Both the position numbers and the translations under genes were made by a program. Positions 44,764-54,036 of a DNA stretch of 64,000 nt are shown here, in pieces (the stretch's first letter is position 1; each line of letters opens with the position of its first letter). The notes below the pieces were generated by a model. The model was not told the DNA's origin. It searched no databases and saw only the letters and a list, made by a program, of their open reading frames with translations. The stretch is from positions 53,733-117,732 of the forward strand of contig WRAF01000002.1 in NCBI GenBank assembly GCA_009780325.1, in the 5' to 3' direction. This DNA comes from Bacillota bacterium. GTDB taxonomy: Bacteria > Bacillota > Clostridia > Christensenellales > Pumilibacteraceae.

Positions 44764-46313
44764 TTAAAACAAAAACGGCAAACTAAAAGCTTTTGCAGCT
44801 CTTTGAGCTCCTTTATCTAAAAGGGGCTTTTTGCCTTTTTTACCTTGAAAAAAGTATTCTATTTTGAAGTTGCCAAACACAAAGTTCATTAATACTACAA
44901 ATACAATCCCGATTCCTCCACTAATAAAAATTCTTAAAAATGTAGGCATCATCCCAAAAATGCTATATAAACCACTAGTTATAAAATTGCTGGTACAGTC
45001 AAGCTCACACTTATTAGCAATGTCCATAAAAAGCCCCATTTAAATTTGGCTTTTCTTTTGATTGCCCAAATATTTAATATAGATGATAAAATCCATCCAG
45101 AACCCATGCCGATTGCCATTATTCTGATATTAAAATTAGATCCAGCAATTAAAAAGCTTGAAAACATAACAGTTGCTCCAATCAAATAATGAATAAATGA
45201 TTTTAATTCCATATCTAGTGAATTCATCATAGATGAGGTTATGCTTTCAATTGAAATCGGCAATAACAGCCATGCTGCAGCTCTTAAAAATCGTCCAGAA
45301 TCAGCATTTCCATAAACAAAAATACCTATTGGTTCTCCTAGTGCAAAAAATAGCGGAAAAAATATGCTTCCTAACACAATAGACATTTTTATGGCAGCTT
45401 CAGTTTGCCGCCTAATTGCTTTTTCATCTTTTGCTGCCATAGCTTTTGACAGAGTAGGAATCATTACAAATGCTAGACTGCCAACAAAAGTAAGCGGAAT
45501 AAATAAAAGAGGCATAGCCATCCCCATACTATAGCCAAATTGATACATAGATTCTGTTTGAGTTAAACCGCCTCTTGATATAAGCAAAAATGGGACTAAG
45601 ATTGCTATAAAACCGTTTACTGCTGCGGTTGCTGCTCTTCCTGCGGTGACCGGGGTGCTTTGTTTGATGAGCGGCTTTATAAAACCTTTGGGGCTTTTAA
45701 ACCTTGCACCTGTGGCAAAATAGCAGATGATGCATGTTAAAGCTGCAACTATACATCCAATTGTCATAGCAAACGCTGCTACCCTTAATCTATCAAAGCC
45801 TAAACTAAATAAAATGACGCATGTGCCGATTCTGGCAAATTGTTCTGCAATTTCTAATAGGCTGACAGCTGTATATTTTCCACGTCCCCAAAGATTGCCT
45901 CTTAAAGATGCATAGATAGAAGAAAAGACCAAAGCGGGAATCATAAATAATAAGGCGGTGCGGGATAAATCGTTTGCAAAAAGGCTGCCAATTGCACGGT
46001 TAAAGATTAAAATGAACAAAGTTAGGGCAGAGGATATAACTATATTAATTAAAAAAGCGGCAGTTGCAGTAGAATTTTCTTCTCGAATTTGTTTGTTGGT
46101 TCTTAATTTTGCTGTTTGCTTAGATACAATTAAAGGCATGCCGCTTGTGATTAATGTGACCATCACCATAAAAGTAGATAGCGCAACTTGATAGATGCCC
46201 ATCATTTCTGCACCTAGCTGTCTTGAAAGATAGATTTTAAAAAAGAATCCTAAAAGTCTATCAAAAAAGGTAAAGAATGACATAATAAAAACGGCTTTAA
46301 CAATTGTTTTCAT
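44764..46313 (-). pseudogene. SpoVB/MurJ-like lipid flippase split by a frameshift
   Basis: Polysaccharide-biosynthesis (MVF/MATE-like) membrane protein with about 12 helices, starting at MKTIVKAVFIMSFF (ATG 46313; an in-frame ATG at 46343 is possible). Motifs include LGAEMMGIYQVALS and GYSMGMAMPLLFIPLTF. The frame ends at a TAA at 44979 just after LISVSLTVPAIL, but the -1 frame continues with GLYSIFGMMPTFLRIFISGGIGIVFVVL to 44764, which reads as the missing last helices. Restored length is about 515, typical for SpoVB. A TTTT run at 44983-44986 on the minus strand is the likely slip or error site. Related proteins flip lipid-linked precursors. Confidence 0.75.
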
Positions 46314-46419
46314 ATTAAGTATTATTATGTCGGATATTGTCATATTATGATAAGGATTGGATTTAGGTTTAATTGTGAATCAAGATTTTAAGATGTTGTA
46401 GGATTATGTGACAAAAAAT

Positions 46420-46451
46420 AATTCTGTACAAACATTAGTTTGTACAGAATT
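46420..46451. repeat. 14-bp perfect hairpin containing the dispersed dyad
   Basis: AATTCTGTACAAAC / GTTTGTACAGAATT with centre ATTA; the core CAAACATTAGTTTG is at 46429-46442. It lies in the divergent region between the SpoVB-like and transglutaminase genes, without a T run after it on the plus strand, so an operator is likelier than a terminator. Confidence 0.7.
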
Positions 46452-46552
46452 ACATAAAGTATTTTGCTGTTAATTTTTATAAGATGTTTAAATTCTAAAT
46501 TTTCACAAAAAAACGCTAGTTTTTTAGAAATTTTTATGATACAGTATATATA

Positions 46553-48874
46553 ATGAAAATCAAAAAATTATTAAGTATAAGTTTAGTTATTGCTCTTGCT
46601 ATAGTTTTGCAAGGATGTTTTTTTGTTTCTTGTTTTGAAGATGAGAGTTCTAACGGAGGAAACACACAATACATTTTTTATCCGCCGCATGCATTGCGTC
46701 TAAGATATACGGGGCAGCTTTTTCAAGAAATAAATAATACTAGTCCAGTTACTTTTACTGCTACTACAAATTTAGGCTCTAGACCTGATCTTAATTTTAG
46801 ATGGTATATAAACAATCAGCGTCAAATATCTTCAAGTACAAATTCGTTCACTCTAAGTTCTCAAAGCCAAACAGGAGAGTTTGTTATTCGTGCTGTTGCG
46901 CAAAATTATCCAAACATCCAAGCAGTCAAAACGGTGAGAGTATACAACAATTTTCAAATGCCGCTTTTAATTAATAATGGCAGCCAAACATATGATTCAA
47001 TCGATTATACGGCCGCTTTTTCATTGGTAGATCATGGCATTAATACATTTTTTGTGCAAAATAATCCGCCTCTTTATATAGAATGGTTAATAAACAATCA
47101 AGTGTTTAAAAGCGGCATAGCAATTAATTCTAATTCAGAATTACTAGATTTTTATTTTAATCCTGATAGGGCAGGAAAATTTTATATAAGTGCAAGGGTT
47201 AACGGAATATCAGTTTTTTACGATAGAGAGATTGATTATATCGAGATTATTTTTAGAGGGTCTATTCAAATTGATAATCTTGCAGTTTGTTTAAATCGTT
47301 ATCCGCAGATTCAAATAACATGGGATAATAGAGAGAATACAATGTTTAGCGTGCAATTGTTAAATGATATTAGCTCATTAGCATTTTATCAAGTATGGGT
47401 CAATGCTAATGATGGCGGTGTAATTGTTTATTCATCTTCAGTAGATGGCGGGTCATTTAATATCTTACAAAATATTTATATTTTGGTGGAGAATTTAGCA
47501 GGTGAAACTTATGAATGTATTTTTATAGATGGTGGTTTTGCCAGTTATGAGTTTGCGGCGATATCAAATTCTGCGCTTTCATTCGTCCGCTCTACTTATT
47601 TATTAGGCAATTACTTTATGCAAAGTGACCAAGATATTTATGATATACTAAATTATATGATTGTATTTAGACCAAATCAAACTCGTCAAACAGCTTCAGC
47701 TGGTGCAATATACCATTTTAATGCTGTACAAACATATGTTTCTAGAGTTATTGTGTATATCGGCCATAACTCAATTTATTCTCCAAATACTTTAACTAGT
47801 ACTATCGGAAATCATATTAATTTTACTGGAAGATATTTTTTTTCTATCACGAGTACAACTGGAAACACAAATAGATTAACTATAGGTTCTAGATTAACTA
47901 TCTCAATAGAATTTGTAGACCAACTAGAACCCAATATGCATGGCATATATGTTTCCTCTCAAGGAAAAGTAACAGCTAATCCTTTTAGAGCACCGCAATT
48001 TTCTCAAACAGGCTGGCAAGGCTGTTCTCTTCCTATTGATTATTATCCGATTGCAAATTCAGTTGCCCGCACATCTGATCAACTATTTTTTGCGGTTACT
48101 AATGGATTTAATCCTATATTTGATTCTAATAGTGCTGCTAGTGCTGCTGAAAGAATTTATAATATTGCATACAATGCTTTAAAGAAAATAGTGGATGAAA
48201 ACATGACAAAAGCACAAAAAGCAGCTGCCATTTATGATTATGTAATGTTTTTATCAAGTTATGATTATGCAATGTTAGATCCTAATATGTGTACAGGGAC
48301 AGCTGTGCGCCATCCTGCTTTTTATATGGAGGGAGTTTTTGAAACAGGGTTTGCTGTGTGTGATGGGATGGCAAAGGCATTTGGCTTGATGGCAAAGATG
48401 GTTGGCATTGAAACAATTAGAATAATAGGTCCCGCTAGATTTGGATTAGAAAGTGAATTTGGGCAGCACGCTTGGAATAAAATTAATCTGTATGGAGAAT
48501 GGTTTATTGTTGATACAACATGGGGGATTCCTAGTTTCAGCTTGGGTACAATAAATTTTAAATTAATGAGTCAAGGCTGGTTTTTATTGAATGATTTTGA
48601 TGTTTCAGGCGGGCGAATTGAGCAGGGAATAAATAATCCATTGAGCAGCTATCATAATTTTAATTGGTTTTATCAAAATGGGCGATTTATCCATGATTCA
48701 GATTGCTTAAATGAGCAGCTTAATAGAGTGGTAGATATGATTGTGGGCGGAGCAGAGGAATGGGCAAGAGCAGGCGGGGCATTCTATACGGCATATACAG
48801 GATATTTGACCATTCAATATTTTGTATTAGAATTTGATAATAGCTCCGCCATTAATGAGTGTATTAGCATCTAA
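46553..48874 (+). CDS. lipoprotein with transglutaminase-like domain
   Basis: 773 residues. Lipoprotein signal ending at VLQGC (Cys22). Residues of about 40-230 look like immunoglobulin-like or bacterial surface repeats (LNFRWYINNQRQISSS, IEWLINNQVF). The C-terminal part holds a transglutaminase-like Cys-His-Asp triad: Cys603 in FAVCDGMAKAF, His639 in QHAWNKI and Asp654 in IVDTTWG. Such domains act as peptidases or cross-linkers at the cell surface. No Shine-Dalgarno is visible. The frame ends at 48874, but a +1 frame continues with protein-like sequence to 48995, suggesting a C-terminal frameshift. Confidence 0.8.
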   Translation: MKIKKLLSISLVIALAIVLQGCFFVSCFEDESSNGGNTQYIFYPPHALRLRYTGQLFQEINNTSPVTFTATTNLGSRPDLNFRWYINNQRQISSSTNSFTLSSQSQTGEFVIRAVAQNYPNIQAVKTVRVYNNFQMPLLINNGSQTYDSIDYTAAFSLVDHGINTFFVQNNPPLYIEWLINNQVFKSGIAINSNSELLDFYFNPDRAGKFYISARVNGISVFYDREIDYIEIIFRGSIQIDNLAVCLNRYPQIQITWDNRENTMFSVQLLNDISSLAFYQVWVNANDGGVIVYSSSVDGGSFNILQNIYILVENLAGETYECIFIDGGFASYEFAAISNSALSFVRSTYLLGNYFMQSDQDIYDILNYMIVFRPNQTRQTASAGAIYHFNAVQTYVSRVIVYIGHNSIYSPNTLTSTIGNHINFTGRYFFSITSTTGNTNRLTIGSRLTISIEFVDQLEPNMHGIYVSSQGKVTANPFRAPQFSQTGWQGCSLPIDYYPIANSVARTSDQLFFAVTNGFNPIFDSNSAASAAERIYNIAYNALKKIVDENMTKAQKAAAIYDYVMFLSSYDYAMLDPNMCTGTAVRHPAFYMEGVFETGFAVCDGMAKAFGLMAKMVGIETIRIIGPARFGLESEFGQHAWNKINLYGEWFIVDTTWGIPSFSLGTINFKLMSQGWFLLNDFDVSGGRIEQGINNPLSSYHNFNWFYQNGRFIHDSDCLNEQLNRVVDMIVGGAEEWARAGGAFYTAYTGYLTIQYFVLEFDNSSAINECISI

Positions 48875-48995
48875 TGTAGCCAATAATCCATTAAGACAAC
48901 GCTTAATATCTGCATTAGGTGCAAGTGATTATTTATCATCTCATAATTTAAGAATTTTTGCAGGTAATAACACGGTTATAATAGGGGTGAGATAA
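48855..48995 (+). pseudogene. out-of-frame C-terminal tail of the transglutaminase-like gene
   Basis: A 46-codon frame, MSVLASNVANNPLRQRLISA and onward to NTVIIGVR, overlaps the last 20 nt of the preceding gene and has no ribosome site. One base less in ATTAATGAG would join both frames. It is more likely the true end of that protein, or a remnant of it, than a separate gene. Confidence 0.4.
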
Positions 48996-49006
48996 TAAGC
49001 ATACAA

Positions 49007-50503
49007 CTAAGGTGCAATAGCCAATAAACCCTCGCTTGCCTTATAAACATCTTGTCTTATTTTACGCTGCTTAATAAAACTGCCATCCAAGTTGCTATAT
49101 ACTAAGTATCCAATAGTTTTTAATTCTCCTCTAGGATAATAAACTACTTTCTGCTCACCGCTTATTGCATCCTCATTATGATACTTATATCCCGTATCAA
49201 CTATTTTATTAATTGGAGGAGCTTCTTTTCTATGCACTATTTCGTATTTTCTGCTTAAGATATGCGGCATTTTTTCACCATAAAATTCCACCACTGCACG
49301 CCCGTTTTCAGAAAATGCTTTGATAAAAACAGGAGTTTTGCCATTATTTTTAAATTTTAAATCTTGTGCACTTGATACCATTGCATCGAATGATGGTAAT
49401 TCATATCCGCATTCTAAAGAATGATTCTTAACCAAAGTTATATCCATTCCACCCAATAGTGCTGCATTATAAAGTGTTGTAGATACTTGACACACGCCGC
49501 CTCCTATTCCTTTTTCATACTTTCCGCTCACTATAATATTTCCCTCTTTAAAACCTCTGTCTTTTGTCCTTTTACCAACTACTTGATTAAAACTAAATTC
49601 TTCGCCTGCTTCAAGTCTTGTTCCATTAATTTTTTTTAAGGCAAGCTTTATATTGTGTGCTCTATTTTCTGAACTATTAGAAAAATTTGTGCTGTGTTTT
49701 GCTGTTAAGTTTATTAATTTTGCATTATCTTTTGCGGTGATATTGGGTGACAATGCAATAGTTTTGATATTTATTTCGACATTAGGTGAAGCAAGAAGTG
49801 AAAAATATATATCCTTATACAAAGCTTCTTCATTTACTTTATATCCTGGCTTTTCTTTAGTGATATCAAACATATTTTCTTGATTAGGATTAAAAATTAT
49901 TTTACTATCTTTAGCATCAGAAAATACTGTGCAAACTAGTGAATTGACAATATTTTCTAATAACGGCATAGAAAAAAGCACAGCATATTTATATGTAGAT
50001 CCGCTTGTCAAGCATTGATTCATTAGTTGTTTTTTTTCTGTATATGTTCCGTTTATTTTTTTATTATGAAAATCTAGTGCGACTAAATGGTTGCTAGGAG
50101 TCAGTTTTTCATCAGCATATTTAAAAACTTTATCACCGTGTTTAAGTTTAATAGAAATTTGTTCTGTGCAATCTTTAATGGATTTAATTTTTAATGGAGT
50201 CCTTTTTTTATTGTAATATAAAATTTTAGAATGGGTTTCATTAATTTTAGGATTACCTGGTTTTGTGTAAGGTTTTAATTTGGGAAAGATTTTTTTCCAA
50301 ACGGGTTTTGTTTCTTGGTTATATGATGAAGGGGCAGCAGAGGCTCTTTTTTCATCAAGGCTGATAAGCATATCGGCTGTGACTACTGTATTAGTATTTG
50401 CATTAGCAGCAATTGGTCTAAATAAATGGGAAAAACTGGTTATACATAACAGTACAACCAGTAAACTTAAAATCATGGTTTTCATTATCCACTTGTTTCC
50501 CAT
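49007..50503 (-). CDS. VanW-family cell-surface protein
   Basis: 498 residues with an N-terminal signal anchor (MILSLLVVLLCITSF). The central region (about 120-270) resembles the peptidoglycan-binding-like domain found before VanW. The VanW domain follows: EEFSFNQVVGKRTKDRGFKEGNIIV, GIGGGVCQVSTTLYNAALLGGMDI, and FKNNGKTPVFIKA. A C-terminal tail (VVYYPRGELKTIGYLVYSN) looks like a G5-type strand domain. Related clostridial proteins are wall-associated; VanW's name comes from a vancomycin cluster but no resistance genes are here. TAAAAT lies 6 nt before the ATG and there is no clear Shine-Dalgarno. Confidence 0.85.
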   Translation of the reverse strand: MGNKWIMKTMILSLLVVLLCITSFSHLFRPIAANANTNTVVTADMLISLDEKRASAAPSSYNQETKPVWKKIFPKLKPYTKPGNPKINETHSKILYYNKKRTPLKIKSIKDCTEQISIKLKHGDKVFKYADEKLTPSNHLVALDFHNKKINGTYTEKKQLMNQCLTSGSTYKYAVLFSMPLLENIVNSLVCTVFSDAKDSKIIFNPNQENMFDITKEKPGYKVNEEALYKDIYFSLLASPNVEINIKTIALSPNITAKDNAKLINLTAKHSTNFSNSSENRAHNIKLALKKINGTRLEAGEEFSFNQVVGKRTKDRGFKEGNIIVSGKYEKGIGGGVCQVSTTLYNAALLGGMDITLVKNHSLECGYELPSFDAMVSSAQDLKFKNNGKTPVFIKAFSENGRAVVEFYGEKMPHILSRKYEIVHRKEAPPINKIVDTGYKYHNEDAISGEQKVVYYPRGELKTIGYLVYSNLDGSFIKQRKIRQDVYKASEGLLAIAP

Positions 50504-50564
50504 AATAATATTTTATGCAAAGTTTATTTTAATATTGTTGGATAAAAATGGGTATGTAAATATT

Positions 50565-50594
50565 TTGACAAAGTTTTACAAAATATGATATTAT
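50565..50594 (+). promoter_or_regulatory. promoter of the HNH gene (leaderless layout)
   Basis: TTGACA (50565-50570), 18-bp spacer, TATTAT (50589-50594). ATG 50601 follows after 6 nt; no Shine-Dalgarno. Confidence 0.7.
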
Positions 50595-50600
50595 AGCTTT

Positions 50601-51452
50601 ATGATAGAGATAATTATTTCAGGGTTAATCATTTTAGGGTTAATAATATTAGCGTTGATTATAATATTGGCTATAAAATTATCGCAAAAAAAACATTTTG
50701 AATTAGTTAAAAATTATAGTGATAAATATAAGGCATTAATTTTAATGAACGAAGAGATTTTATTCTCTAGTTTAGGAAATCTCTATTATCATAAGTCTTT
50801 TAAAATTAAGCGAGATTTTGAAAAAAACACATTAGAAGAAATTGCCTTAGAATATATCAGGCATTCATTAGATATTATTAATTCAGCCTTTAAAGCAATT
50901 CAAAACAATATTAATTTGTATGATATATACTGTCAAAAATATCAAATATTATTAGAAAGTGAAAGTACTAACACAAATTTGAAAATCTCCAAAGATAGAT
51001 ATAATGACATTGAAAAAAAGCTGCTGGCAAAAAATAAATTGATGCCTCAAATTTCTATCAATTTAACTATCACTAAATCTTATACAAGCGACAAGGGCAA
51101 AAATCACTATAATGACAGCGGATATTTTGACTATAATCATATAAAACATATGCATGCACAGATTTTAGATGATTTAACAAAAAAAAGCAGTGAACATTAT
51201 AGAAGGAGAATAGAAAGGTCTAAAGTGACTGACGGCATAAGATTTGATGTATTTAAAAGAGATGGTTTTAGGTGTAAAATTTGCGGGGCTAGTGCGGACA
51301 GTAGAGTTAAGCTGCATGTTGACCACATCAAACCAATTTCAAAGGGCGGAGATTCTAACATCAATAACTTGCAGACTCTATGTGAAAGTTGCAACATGGG
51401 AAAAAGTGATAAATATGATGAAGGTGAAAATTGGATTAATTTGCAATTATAA
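50601..51452 (+). CDS. membrane-anchored HNH endonuclease-like protein
   Basis: 283 residues. A single N-terminal helix (IIISGLIILGLIILALIIILAI) is followed by a long helical, probably coiled region (about 30-195). A C-terminal HNH nuclease domain (about 208-275) reads FDVFKRDGFRCKICG, then KLHVDHIKPISKGGDSNINNLQTLCESCN. All core residues are present: DH, N and two CxxC zinc pairs. The helix predicts a membrane tether with the nuclease in the cytoplasm. It stands alone between vanW and cca, overlapping the end of cca by 6 nt. A defence or DNA-uptake role is possible but unsupported by neighbours. Confidence 0.8.
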   Translation: MIEIIISGLIILGLIILALIIILAIKLSQKKHFELVKNYSDKYKALILMNEEILFSSLGNLYYHKSFKIKRDFEKNTLEEIALEYIRHSLDIINSAFKAIQNNINLYDIYCQKYQILLESESTNTNLKISKDRYNDIEKKLLAKNKLMPQISINLTITKSYTSDKGKNHYNDSGYFDYNHIKHMHAQILDDLTKKSSEHYRRRIERSKVTDGIRFDVFKRDGFRCKICGASADSRVKLHVDHIKPISKGGDSNINNLQTLCESCNMGKSDKYDEGENWINLQL

Positions 51453-52781
51453 TTTTCTTTTTTCAAGCTGCTTTAATAGCCACTCACGATTATTTAAGAC
51501 AGGATTTATAATGCACTCTTTCCATAATTCGTTTAAAATATTTTTAATTTCACTTTTTTCAAAACCAGCTTTTATTGCATCATTTCCATTAATTTTTAAG
51601 TCTCTAATATCAATTGGAGCCTTTTCTTTAATTAATTTATCTTTAAAATATAAAAACCTAGGAGGAAAAAATTTTTCTCTATCTTTTCCTGTTGCTAGTG
51701 CATCGGCATATTTTAGTGCTTCTAGTTTTTCTAAAATTTCAAAATTTTGAGCGCAGAACAATTTCATTTTAGCGCCTGATGTATCTGCAGCCAAATCATA
51801 CATATGAATTGCACATAATTTAGAAACTTCATTTATCACTGAGTTAGGATATTTCAATCCGGCTTGCCCTAGCTCTTGCATTGCAATTTTACTAGAAATT
51901 TCAGCATGCTTATGCATATTTCCAAACTGTATTAGTGATACAGGTTTTCCTGTATCATGCATGAGTGCAGCCAATCTTAGATTTTTAATATTCCCATTGC
52001 TAAATTTCACTGCCATAAAGGTGTGTTCTAGCACATTATACTTATGCCATTTAGGGTTTTGTTCAATTTCCATTTTCAGCATACTTGGCAAAATAAATTC
52101 CCATAAGCCTAGTTTCCATAATAGCTTAAGTCCTTTATAGTGACCATCGTCCACTTCATATTTTTTATCTGCATGCAATATTTTATCTAGTTCATCACGT
52201 TTTCTTTCTGGCGATATATTTTCAAGGTGATTTTTAAATTTAATTGCAGTCAAACTAGTGTTTGTATCTATTTCAAAACCTAATTCAGCGCTAAATCTAA
52301 CTAATCTTAAAAGCCTTAGTCCATCACTTTTAAATACGAATTCGGGGTCAAAGCACCTTAATATTTTTTTCTTAGCATCATTGACTCCGTTTAACGGATC
52401 AATAATTTTTTTGTTTAATACATCATAATAAATACTGTTAGCCGTAAAGTCTCTTCGCTTTGCATCTTCATCAATGTCCAAAATAAATTCAATATTAATA
52501 GGTGAGTGAGCACCATCTAGGGCATACTCTTCTTTTCTAAATCTTGTATACTCATACTCCTCATTTTTATAGCCTATCCACATTGTCCCAAGTTTTTTAT
52601 TAACTACTTTTACTTTTGCTCCAGCACTCTTTAAAATTTCACCGTCAAAATCTCCTGCAATATCTATATCAACTTTTAAAGGTAAATTGCAAAATTGATT
52701 TCTAATAAATCCCCCTACAACATAAATAGGGCGATTGATTTTTTTTGCTAATTCAGTTAAATGAGGCGGACAATAAATCAT
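51447..52781 (-). CDS. cca: tRNA CCA nucleotidyltransferase / poly(A) polymerase family with HD domain
   Basis: Adds or repairs the 3' CCA of tRNA. 444 residues of the class II fold: YVVGGFIRN, the catalytic DIDIAG carboxylates, RRDFTANSIYYDVLNKKIIDPL and DGLRLLRLVRFSAELGF. A C-terminal HD domain (LAALMHDTGKP, HAEISSKIA) may give phosphatase activity. The minus-strand TTGCTT, 17 bp, TAAACT lies 7 nt before the ATG with no Shine-Dalgarno. A dispersed CAAACTAGTGTTTG copy is embedded at 52251-52264. Confidence 0.88.
   Translation of the reverse strand: MIYCPPHLTELAKKINRPIYVVGGFIRNQFCNLPLKVDIDIAGDFDGEILKSAGAKVKVVNKKLGTMWIGYKNEEYEYTRFRKEEYALDGAHSPINIEFILDIDEDAKRRDFTANSIYYDVLNKKIIDPLNGVNDAKKKILRCFDPEFVFKSDGLRLLRLVRFSAELGFEIDTNTSLTAIKFKNHLENISPERKRDELDKILHADKKYEVDDGHYKGLKLLWKLGLWEFILPSMLKMEIEQNPKWHKYNVLEHTFMAVKFSNGNIKNLRLAALMHDTGKPVSLIQFGNMHKHAEISSKIAMQELGQAGLKYPNSVINEVSKLCAIHMYDLAADTSGAKMKLFCAQNFEILEKLEALKYADALATGKDREKFFPPRFLYFKDKLIKEKAPIDIRDLKINGNDAIKAGFEKSEIKNILNELWKECIINPVLNNREWLLKQLEKRKL
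52251..52264 (+). repeat. dispersed dyad CAAACTAGTGTTTG (inside cca)
   Basis: Exact 14-mer within the coding region of cca, on the strand opposite to its transcription. Confidence 0.8.
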
Positions 52782-52825
52782 AAGAAAGAGTTTACAATAA
52801 TTTACAAATTAAAGCAAACGAATCG

Positions 52826-52854
52826 TTGACAATCAAATAAAAATATTGTATAAT
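52826..52854 (+). promoter_or_regulatory. lgt promoter (near-leaderless layout)
   Basis: TTGACA (52826-52831), 17-bp spacer, TATAAT (52849-52854). ATG 52864 is 9 nt further on; the leader would be at most about 3 nt. Confidence 0.75.
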
Positions 52855-52863
52855 ATTAAGATT

Positions 52864-54036
52864 ATGAATTTTTTATTAGCATCTTCATTTAGTTGGTATG
52901 GTTTTTTAATCGGAATGGCATTTATCATTGCTGTTGCCGGCGGCTATTTTATGCTTAAATACAAAAAGTATAATTCTGAAATTATTTTTGATTTGGTACT
53001 TATTTGTATTCCGCTTGCTATCATAGGGATAAGATTACATTTTGTTATTTTTGATGTTTTGGCGTATCCGACTAGAACTTCAAATTATCCTTATCATTGG
53101 ATTCAATATGATACATGGATTGAAGCCATTGGGTCAAGAATTTCATATTGGTTTGAAAACGGCAGAATTTTTGGCTTTGATAGAGGGGCAGATGGTCGTT
53201 TAGCTTTTCAAGGCTTATCCGGTTTAGCCATTTATGGTGGTTTGATAGCGGGGGCATTGGGTGCGTTTTTAGGTAAGAACTTAAACAACAAAAAATTTAA
53301 GGATAAACCGCACAAGCAAATGTCAATTTTACAAATTTATGATGTGTTTTTTATTTTGATTATATTAGGACAAGTGATAGGGCGTTGGGGGAATTTTGAC
53401 AATGTTGAACTATATGGACAACAGATTACAAACCCTAATAATCAATGGTTTCCGTTAGCAGTTGTAGGAAGAAGTGGCAATTATTATCAGGCGCTATTCT
53501 TTTATGAAGCATTCTTTAATTTGATAGGTTTTGCATTTATGGTATGGATGTTCTTTTCAAAAAGACGCAGTTTTGACGGATTTATTTTTGCGTTTTATTG
53601 TGTATGGTATGGCATTTTGAGAACGGTGTTAGAATTCTTTAGACAGCCTAACAGTATTATGAGAGTATGGGATGGGGGGCCTCCAGTCAATGTATTGATA
53701 AGTATAGGCATTTTGCTGCTTGGGGCAGGAATTATTGCAATGCATATTTATAAATCAAAAAAGGCGGGCAAAAAATTGTTTTTATTTGTTAAGCACAATG
53801 ATTTATCAAACGCATATTATGGATATGAGAATACGATTGAATATTTGATAAAGAATGCTAAAAAAGAAAAAAAGAGTGAAGAAACATCAAGAGGCGGGTT
53901 TAGTTTTGCAAGAGAAAAACAACCGCAAACACTAGTGAGTGCAGATAATATTAATGATATTTCTAGCGACGATAAAGAATCTGAATCAAGTGATGAATCT
54001 CAAAATAAAGCGGAGCAAGATGAGTTTATTGACTAA
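52864..54036 (+). CDS. lgt: phosphatidylglycerol:prolipoprotein diacylglyceryl transferase
   Basis: Attaches diacylglycerol to lipobox cysteines; the window encodes several such lipoproteins. Start at ATG 52864 (390 aa) following the promoter. Seven-helix core: SFSWYGFLIGMAF, then IYGGLIAGALGAFLG, the signature GQVIGRWGNFDNVELYG with the essential Arg and Asn, YEAFFNLIGF, and RTVLEFFRQPN. It is longer than usual: an insertion at about 70-115 and a charged, Ser/Asp/Glu-rich C-terminal tail of about 90 residues. It overlaps the next gene by 17 nt. Confidence 0.92.
   Translation: MNFLLASSFSWYGFLIGMAFIIAVAGGYFMLKYKKYNSEIIFDLVLICIPLAIIGIRLHFVIFDVLAYPTRTSNYPYHWIQYDTWIEAIGSRISYWFENGRIFGFDRGADGRLAFQGLSGLAIYGGLIAGALGAFLGKNLNNKKFKDKPHKQMSILQIYDVFFILIILGQVIGRWGNFDNVELYGQQITNPNNQWFPLAVVGRSGNYYQALFFYEAFFNLIGFAFMVWMFFSKRRSFDGFIFAFYCVWYGILRTVLEFFRQPNSIMRVWDGGPPVNVLISIGILLLGAGIIAMHIYKSKKAGKKLFLFVKHNDLSNAYYGYENTIEYLIKNAKKEKKSEETSRGGFSFAREKQPQTLVSADNINDISSDDKESESSDESQNKAEQDEFID

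Noticed and set aside
49007..50503. Vancomycin resistance locus
   Set aside because: Only a VanW-domain protein is present; no vanA/B/H/X/Y or two-component genes are nearby, and VanW proteins are common in clostridia.
50601..52781. HNH gene plus the HD-domain nucleotidyltransferase considered as a nucleotide-signalling defence pair
   Set aside because: The second gene has the tRNA CCA-adding/poly(A) polymerase motifs and an ordinary HD domain, and the two genes are convergent, not an operon.
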